NCBI GenBank assembly: GCA_012931725.1
Contig: CM022944.1
Span: 61,600,600 to 61,664,599 of the forward strand
Direction: 5' to 3'
DNA from: Litsea cubeba
Lineage: Eukaryota; Streptophyta; Magnoliopsida; Laurales; Lauraceae
Length of the DNA stretch: 64,000 nucleotides
The notes below the pieces were generated by a model that searched no databases, had not been told where the DNA came from, and worked only from the letters and a program-made list of their open reading frames with translations. Shown here piece after piece: positions 56,746-64,000 of this stretch. Position numbers and translations under genes: made by a program. The stretch's first letter is position 1, and the number at the start of each line of letters is the position of its first letter.

Positions 56746-57874
56746 GATGGACTCGGTCCCGTTCCCCACCAAATTTAAGCATCCTACTCTCCAAACATAT
56801 ACGGGGAAAGGATCAGCCAGACAGCACGTCATCCACTTGAAGATTTTGACGGGAGCTATCGCGGATCAAGATGCACTCAAGATCCGCCTCTTTGCAAGTA
56901 CCCTAAAAGGTACGGCCTTCGATTGGTACTCCACTCTGCCGGAAGACTCAATCCAAAACTGGGCCATGCTAGAGACACGCTTCCTGACTCACTTCAAAGG
57001 TGAGGATCATCCCGCTACTATGGCTCAGCTGTGCAGCCTAAAACAGGGGGAGAATGAGTCAACATATGACTTCATTCACAAGTGGAAAGCAATGGCATAC
57101 AAATGCTCTGATGTATTGCCACAAGCGTCGCTAGTCGACATTTGCCGAAACAACATGAGAGCCAGAATCCACTCCATGATCATCGGCAACAAATCAAAAA
57201 ACCTGGGAGAACTCCTAGAAGCTTCCATGGAAGCTGAAACGGTGATTAAAGACCTCAACAGTCAGAAATCATCAAGAAAAGAGCCAACCGCCATTGCAAC
57301 CTCTAACCAAAGAAAAAAGAGGTCCTCAATGTGCAGACCAAGTCAGCTCCTCAGCCACCAAAGAAAGCTGAAAATAAAGTTGCTGGTAAGAGACCTGAAC
57401 TCTCAGATGCATTCAAAGAACGAGTAGATAAGAAATACCCGTTTGATGAAGATGTTGATGAAATCTTCGAGGCTCTTGTGGCAAACGGCAAGCTCACCTT
57501 GCCTGAACCAAAAAGACCGGGTGATGTTGGCAAAACCAACGATCCTCGGTACTGTCCATACCACCAGATGATCTCGCATCCTCTCAATCAATGCTTCATT
57601 GTGAGGGAGAAAATAAACGAGATGTGGAAAAACGGAGTCATCACCTTTGACAAAAACTATGGGCCTGCCTCCGTCAACATGGTGACTTGTGGACAAACAT
57701 CAAAATCACCTAACAAAAAAGATCACTACTTCCTTCAAGGTGATAAACTCAATCCAAGTGTCCGAGGAACTGGTTCCTTACCCGACACCAGACGGACAAC
57801 CGATATGGGTACATCCCGATCTCCTGGAAGATGAAAATTGGGAGGTTGTGAAAACAAAGCCTACAGCTCAATAG
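56746..57874 (+). pseudogene. Gag: retrotransposon capsid domain and zinc knuckle (element B)
   Basis: The capsid-like domain is typical of the Retrotrans_gag family: KIRLFASTLKGTAFDWYSTL, NWAMLETRFLTHF and LCSLKQGENESTYDFIHKWK (56870-57100). A 1-bp shift near 57320 leads into a Lys-rich segment. It is followed by the zinc-knuckle-like CPYHQMISHPLNQC (about 57558-57600; Cys-X2-His-X4-His-X4-Cys, an unusual ligand order). Another frame change near 57735 leads to a short segment ending at TAG 57872-57874, which is in frame with the next long frame. Gag would form the particle and bind RNA. This copy is broken in at least three places. Confidence 0.85.
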
Positions 57875-60800
57875 CGAAGGCAGGCTAGGAAACATCTCCT
57901 CAAGCTTAAACGGCAAGAGAAGACCCAGCTAAAACAAGAGGTCAAAGAAAAGGCAGAGGCTTCCTCTACCGTTTCACTGGAGGCAACAAAAATATCCCTT
58001 CCAGAGACTTCAAAGGGGGTAAGGAAATTCACTCTCAGTTATTTCATGCCACCTCAATTCAAAGAAGCCACGCATGAGGAATCATACTCTTGCAATTCGG
58101 TAGTTGGATTCTCCATTGATGGATACGAGTCCAGCGACACTGATGATGGATTCAAATCCAACTACACAGATGAGTGGGAGGAGTCCCTTGAAACAGGAGA
58201 ATATCTCTCCGATGAAGAATGGGTTCCTGAGTCTCATCTTATGCCAGTAATCTGGTATAACCCCCTACAGCCACAAGGATCCGGGTCTGATGATGAAGAT
58301 GACCAAGAAGCTGTACAAGAAAATGCTGCTGACCCAGCACCTCTCATTACTCCAGTGGAAATCAACCATGTTGAGCCACAAAGAGTTGATGAAGAAGAAG
58401 ATCCGGCTCCCATGCCTGATCTTGAAGAATATGCAAGGATCTTGCAACGACTCGCTCTAGAACAAGAGCAAGACCGCGTCAACGAGCCTCCTCGTAATCC
58501 AGAGCCTGAAGTCCCTGAAGACCACCAGGTACATCCTCCCTTAACTCCTGAAAATGGAGAAAATTGCTGGATAGACGATCCTCTTACATCCAAGGATGAG
58601 TCTGACTCTGATCAGGTAACGTCTACCGTCAGAGCTTCCTGTAATATGATAATTCGGGATTATAGCTCTTCCGAAGCATTGTCTGATGAGAGCACTTACA
58701 CTCCGGCGACGCCTAGCAATGTATCTTCTGGAGCCACCTCGTCTCATGTGACTTTCACTGAGATGACACCCTCTCAGGTTTCTTCTCCTGAGACTGTGAC
58801 TTCAAAGTTCACACCCTTCCTGACTGAAGAATTCCCAGCTATTGATGCTTGGGATGATGAATTAGTCAACGAAGAAGAAAGGTTGCTGGATGCTGTTCAG
58901 GACTTGTTCCCGGAAAATGCTCCGTGCAACACCATCACTGAGGATGGCAACTCTGCTATTGATACATCCTCAGCAAATGAAAAACGACAGCCTCTTGATC
59001 CTGAAGATAATCTTCCAAACGAAGACCCTTCTCAAGAAGCTCTCGAAGTTGGTAGAGGCACCCGCTCTGGCCGGGACTACCACAAAAATTACAACCAATC
59101 TTCCTTTACATATGTAAATCCTTCGGGAAAAGATGTTGTAAGCGCCCCTAGTGGCAACAATGATGAACATGCAGGCCCTAAGGAGGCTTTCAAGTATGAC
59201 TTGATTGAACACTTCAAGCACATACCTGCACGTCTGCACATCCTAGATTTGTTGCGAATGTCTCCGCACACTCGTGATAATCTCATCTCAGATTTACAAA
59301 AGCTGAATGAGGATGTCGACAAACATGCCCCGCAAGTCCTCCAAATTGAAATGGATTACCGGGTCAAAAACTCAAAAGCCTCCTTAAAAGGAGAAAAGAA
59401 GAACACTGAAGGATCATGCATTGAATGCCTATCGGTTAAAAAAGCAGCCAGTGCAACCATCGCCTTCACAAAGGACGACCTCCTACTTGGCGAAACCAGG
59501 CACAACCGACCCTTGTACTTCACAGGGTATATCAAGGAAATGCCTATGCACAGAGTTCAGATCGACTCAGGTTCTGCACTCAACCTCATCTCCACATCGG
59601 CTCTTGAAGAGTTGGGCATCCCACCCAGCAAGCTTAGCCACACATCTGTATCTATCTTTGGATACGATGGGAGTACTCAAAGGCCTATCGGCAAAATCAG
59701 GTTCAAGTTGCAGATCGGTGATCTTATCTCTGAGGTCACTGTGTATGCAATAAAAACCCCTTCATGCTACAACATCCTTCTCGGACGCCCTTGGATCCAC
59801 GAGAATGGTGTTGTCCCTTCAACTCTACATCAATGCATCAAGTTTGTTGGCGACGACGGCATGATACATCGAGTCTTTGCGGACAGAAAACCCTTCAAAG
59901 GTAAAGAAGTCCACTTTGCAGACTCACAGATGTATGAAGTTGAAAAAGAAAAAGAGGATAAGCACACAGCATCCTTTGCCGAAAATCTCCAGAAAGATAA
60001 AGGTAAAGCTCCTCAACAATCACCGGAAGAAAACAAATCATCCGGTAAATCCGAAGAGAGCATTCAAACTCCCTTCATCATCTCCCTCAAACCTTCAAAG
60101 CCTTCGGTCGTCACAACTAAAGTGAAGAAGGCAAAGCAAAAACCTGGGGGCAAATTTGTTGTCTCTTTCGTGTCTATCATGCAAGACACGGACTCGGATT
60201 CAGAGCCAGAAGACGACGCATCGTCAAGCCAAGCTGACACTCAGCAAGTTCAGCCTGCTCTCACTCCAATGGAGACAACTTCTGACATAGAAGATCCTAC
60301 GTCAGCTTCCTTCGTTGTTCCAGCAACTTCAGCAAAGGAAAAGCCAATCTTCTTCCATAGATCGGATCCTTCTTCATCAAACTCCATGCTTCAACCTTTC
60401 CAAAATAAAGGTATGCCTCAACTATCCTTATACAGTTCTGTGGCACAAGCTATTATGAAGAAAATGGGCTATGACGCTCAAAACCCAGTCGGTTTGGGAG
60501 AAGGACGCGGTATTCTCACGCCATTAGGGCCCGTCTTGACCAAAAGCCAGCTGGAAGATTGGAGACTCTATGGCTATGTAGAAAAGTCTTCACACGGGTT
60601 AGGGTATGATCCTAACACTCCCTTAAGACAGTTGACACAAAGGCTTAAAAGTCAATATACTGACCAAGCCTTAACATCTCAAGTCCGTGAAGACATCGAT
60701 CTCCCGGGATATATCTTTGATGAGTCACCTGACAAAGATCCAGGAAGCTCATCCAATTGGCACGATTTCTCCGAAAATGAAGAGGAGTTGTCCGATGGCA

Positions 60801-61402
60801 CAGACGTGTGGACTTCTGACCCAGAAGAACCCTCATCTCCAAAAGAAGTAGCCTACTTCAACCCGGTTTCAACAGGCGATTGGGATCATCTCATAGCAAG
60901 CCTGGGGAAAATTACTGATCAAGAAGACCCGTGGAAAGGAACAAAACCTTGGTCTGTAAATGCCTTTGAAACCCCAGAAGGTTTCGTTGGGCTGGAAGCC
61001 TCCGAAAATATTATGGAGGAACCACCTTCGAACCTTCCAACAGAAGATCCTGTTCAAAAGATAGACTTGGGAACACCAGATAACCCACGTCCTATATTCA
61101 TCAGCAAGAATATAAAGGATGATGAGTTACCCGAGTATATCGCCTTTCTTCGTGAGTTCGTTGATTGCTTTGCATGGTCATACGCTGAAATGCCAGGCTT
61201 AGACCCTAAAATAGCGGTTCACAAACTCAATATTCAAGAAGACATCAAGCCTGTCAAGCAAGGCCAAAGAAGATTCCGTCCAGATGTGATGGATAAAATT
61301 GAACAAGAAGTTCAAAAACTCAAAAGCATCGGCTTCATCCGTGAGGAACAACATCCTGAATGGTTGGCCAACATTGTCTCCGTGACAAAGAAAAACGGGT
61401 AG
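57875..61402 (+). pseudogene. Pol N-terminal part: acidic linker, aspartic protease, G-patch-like segment, start of RT (element B)
   Basis: One frame is open from 57875 to TAG 61400-61402. In order it has a highly acidic Ser/Glu/Asp-rich linker (58046-59400) and a retropepsin-type protease with catalytic DSGS (about 59564) and ILLGRPWI (about 59775). A second acidic linker follows, then a G-patch-like segment with IMKKMGYDAQNPVGLGEGRG (about 60451-60515), then another acidic linker. RT begins with PGLDPKIAVHKLNI and HPEWLANIVSVTKKNG (61190-61400). The frame is unusually intact for 1118 codons. The TAG lies where RT normally continues (IRVCIDYRDLNGACPKDEFP follows in frame), so it is a nonsense mutation. 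Confidence 0.88.
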
Positions 61403-62518
61403 ATCAGGGTCTGTATTGACTATAGAGACCTGAACGGCGCATGCCCTAAAGATGAATTTCCGCTCCCCATACCAGAGGTAATGATCGATAATACCTGTGG
61501 ATTCGAGCGAATGACATTCATGGATGGTTTCTCTAATGACATTCATGGATGGTTTCTCTGGCTACAATCAGATAAAGATGCATCCTGAAGATGAAAAACA
61601 TACATCTTTTCGGACCCCATTTGGCGTGTATTGCTACACTGTCATGCCATTTGGTCTGAAAAATGCTGGCGCCACATATCAGAGGGCTATGATGAAAATA
61701 TTCCAAGATATGCAGCACAAGACGATTGAATGTTACGTTGATGACCTCGCCGTCAAAAGCAAAAGAAAAGAAGATCATCTTGAAAACCTTCGAGAAGTCT
61801 TCCTCCGGCTCCACAAACACAAACTGCGAATGAATCCTTTGAAATGTTTCTTCGGCGTCTCGTCGGGTAAGTTCCTCGGATTCTTAGTTCGGAAAGCTGT
61901 AATAGAGCTTGACCCCATAAAAGTCAAAGCCATTCTAGAAATGCCCTCTCCAAGAACCTTGAGAGAACTCAAAGGGCTTCAAGGGAGATTGGCCTACATC
62001 AGACGATTCATCTCCAATCTTTCGGGGAAATGCCGTCCATTCTCCCGGTTGATGAAAAAAGGTGTAAACTTTGTCTGGGATGCTGACTGTGAAGCTGCTT
62101 TCCAAGACATCAAGTCATACCTGACAAAACCTCCAGTGTTAGCTGCTCCTACCACTGGAAAACCACTCATCTTGTACACAAGAGCCCTTGATCACTCTTT
62201 GGGAGCTCTGCTTGCACAAGAAAATGATCAAAGAAAAGAAGCTGCTTTATATTACCTCAGCCGCATGCTAGTAGGTGCAGAGCATCGCTATTCTCCAGTC
62301 GAAAAAGAATGCCTTGCAGTGATGTTTGCCGTACAAAAGCTGCGTCACTACTTGCTTTCCAACACAATATACCTGGTCTCGAGGGTCAACCTCTTGAAGG
62401 TCCTTGTCACAAAGGCAGGTTCTCTTAACGCTCGACTGGCAAAATGGTCCATCCTTCTGTCACAATTTGATATTAGGTATGTACCACAAAAGGCAATCAA
62501 AGGGCAAGCTCTAGCGGA
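61403..62518 (+). pseudogene. Reverse transcriptase and first RNase H (element B)
   Basis: RT continues in frame after the TAG with IRVCIDYRDLNGACPK, then FMDGFSGYNQIKM. A 25-bp tandem duplication (61510-61534 and 61535-61559) shifts the frame. From there RT runs through FRTPFGVYCYTVMPFGLKNA and the catalytic YVDD (61733-61744). The following RNase H has LYTRALDHSLGALLAQ and YSPVEKECLAVMFAVQKLRHY. The part ends with a 1-bp shift near 62520, where GQALADY should lead into a linker. Ty3/gypsy type is clear from motif order. Confidence 0.9.
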
Positions 62519-63202
62519 CTACTCGCAGAGCATCCATTGCCTAAAGATTCTCCACTCAGAGATGATCTCCCAGACGAACCAGTCTACAATGTGGAGACTT
62601 TCTCGCAAAGTGCCTCCTGGGACATGTACTTTGACGGTGCAACCAGGACGAATGAAAAAAGACAGCTGATCTCGGGAGTTGGCATCCTCTTTGTTAGCCC
62701 CGACAAATACATGATTCCACACGCTTTCTCGCTACTGGAACCATGCACAAACAATGCAGCTGAATATCAAGCTCTAATCCTAGGATTGGAACTCGCCATC
62801 GAATCCGGTATCACCATGCTGGAAGTCTTTGGAGACTCTCAACTGATCGTCAACCAGATGAATCAGAAATTTGAAGTCAGGAAGCCAGATTGACTGCCTT
62901 ACTACAACAAGGCACAATCACTTCTGCAAAAGTTTGACATCTGTCACATCACCCACATTCGTAGAGGTGAAAACATACGTGCAGATGCCCTAGCTGGACT
63001 TGCCGCATCCATGGCAATTCAGGAAGGGGAAAACATGCAAATCACAGTGTGCGAAAGAAGAATCCTTCCTCCTCTTAACACACACCAAGCTGTTGCCGAA
63101 TGCCACCAAGTGGTTGGAAGTAGGATTTCAATCCTTCAAACTTCAATCGGCGACTGGAGGGATCCGTTCATTGATTACATTATGTTCGGGATCCTACCTT
63201 AA
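62519..63202 (+). pseudogene. Archaeal-type RNase H (aRNH) domain of element B
   Basis: After the shift near 62520 a second RNase H follows: WDMYFDGAT (first Asp, 62626 region), TNNAAEYQALILGLELA (Glu), VFGDSQLIVNQ (Asp) and, after a TGA at 62891-62893 in the same frame, RRGENIRADALAGLA (last Asp, about 62980). All four catalytic acidic positions are present. A dual RNase H is characteristic of the plant Tat lineage. The frame ends at TAA 63200-63202, which is again followed in frame by the integrase, so both stops are secondary. Confidence 0.85.
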
Positions 63203-64000
63203 GATCCAAAAGAATGGGTAAGCACCCAAAGGCGAACCCCAAGCTTTCATTTGGATATTCCTTCAAAAGTCCTTTATAGGAAATCCTTCAACGGAGTACT
63301 TCTACGCTGCTTGTCACAACAAGAGGCTGAAGAAACACTCAAAGAAGTTCATGCTGGTCTTTGCGGAGCTCATCAGGCTGGTCCCAAGCTCTATGATCAG
63401 ATAAAAATGTTAGGATATTACTGGCTTACCATGGTAGCTGACGCAATGCAATTTGCTAAGCACTGCCAACAATGCCAAATTCATGGAGATTACATTCACA
63501 TGCCTCCAGAATGGCTGCATCCTACAGTGATCTCATGGCCTTTCGAAGCCTGGGGTATGGACATCATAGGTCCTATTTCTCCCCCTTCGAGCAAAGGTCA
63601 TCGCTTCATCTTCGCCGCTACGGATTATTTCTCCAAGTGGTCAGAAGCATTTGCGTTCAACGAAATGAAGACCTCATCAGTCCTTCAGTTCCTGCGCATC
63701 AACATCATTTGTCGTTTCGGCATACCCAAAAGATTCGTCCATGATAACGGACCACAATTCCGGGATCATCGATTCTACAGGTTCTGCGACAAATACAAAA
63801 TCCAAAGCTGTCCTCGACTCCATACAATCTGGCAGCAAACGGGTTAGCAGAAGCTTTCAACAAGACACTCTGCAAAATCCTCAAAAAATTGGTCTCTAGT
63901 CACAAAAGAGACTGGAGCGACAAAATATCTGAAGCTTTGTGGGCCTATCGAACCACCGTTCGAGGACCAACCCATAGCACACCATTCTCCTTGGTCTATG
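63203..64000 (+). pseudogene. Integrase of element B (runs off the window)
   Basis: The HHCC zinc-binding domain is complete (HAGLCGAH ... CQQCQIH, 63348-63485). The catalytic core has GMDIIG (Asp, about 63558) and KRFVHDNGPQF (Asp, about 63735). A 1-bp change near 63810 moves the frame, after which ANGLAEAFNKTL (catalytic Glu, about 63848) and WAYRTTVRGPTHSTPFSL continue to the window end. Only the frameshift and the upstream stop break it in the visible part. C-terminal features are outside. Confidence 0.9.

Larger units (their letters stand above)
50763..64000 (+). mobile_element. Retrotransposon B (Tat-lineage Ty3/gypsy), 5' part, inserted in the LTR of element A
   Basis: 5' LTR, PBS, repeat-rich leader and a gag-pol region follow in the canonical order. 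The Tat lineage is indicated by a second, archaeal-type RNase H after the usual RNase H and before integrase. Integrase runs off the window end, so the 3' portion (and any antisense extra gene like that in B') is not seen. Coding regions carry at least six in-frame stops and at least six frameshifts, so the copy is dead. Confidence 0.9.

Noticed and set aside
58234..58593. 119-codon minus-strand Ser/Gly/Cys-rich frame
   Set aside because: It is a shadow of the acidic linker of the pol polyprotein.

Overview
The window is nuclear heterochromatin of a plant, most likely an angiosperm. I cannot name the species. The evidence is a megabase-type tandem satellite (about 169-bp monomers), long-LTR Ty3/gypsy retrotransposons with features of the plant Tat/Ogre lineage (archaeal-type second RNase H, antisense extra genes), and plant mobile domain (PMD) genes with plant-style introns. 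I see no intact host gene, tRNA or rRNA.

Layout. (1) 1-25303 is a head-to-tail satellite of roughly 150 monomers. The first ~20.5 kb is organised as a 15-monomer higher-order repeat (about 2.53 kb) with shortened, expanded and hybrid copies. The last ~4.8 kb is a different, more diverged arrangement with a ~1.95-kb period. (2) 25304-31535 is the 3' part of a minus-strand retrotransposon, here called B': a 2561-bp 3' LTR (25304-27864), a polypurine tract, then a PMD gene on the opposite strand to the element, with its own TATA box and a 702-bp intron. (3) At 31536 that gene is cut by plus-strand element A (31536-50762): a 5' LTR of about 4.4 kb, PBS, a broken ORF1-like gene, a large internal deletion, the C-terminal half of integrase, tandem repeats, a many-exon PMD gene in antisense, a PPT, and the first 1282 bp of the 3' LTR. 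(4) That 3' LTR is cut at 50763 by plus-strand element B (50763 to beyond 64000). B belongs to the same LTR family as B': a 2559-bp 5' LTR, PBS, repeat-rich leader, then gag, protease, G-patch-like segment, RT, RNase H, aRNH and integrase, all broken by stops and frameshifts. The order of events is therefore satellite, then B', then A inside B', then B inside A.

How it fits together. All coding capacity is retroelement-borne and decayed. The most notable content is the pair of PMD genes: two different PMD subtypes, one with two exons and one with at least thirteen, each in antisense between pol and the 3' LTR of a different element family. In element A the reading phase is kept across eight consecutive introns, so the gene evidently functioned as a spliced host-like gene before acquiring nonsense codons. 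Most nonsense codons across the window are TAG, as expected from deamination at methylated CAG sites.

All coordinates, alignments and splice sites were worked out by eye. LTR ends, PBS, PPT and exon borders are supported by agreement between copies or by phase, but no database search was possible.
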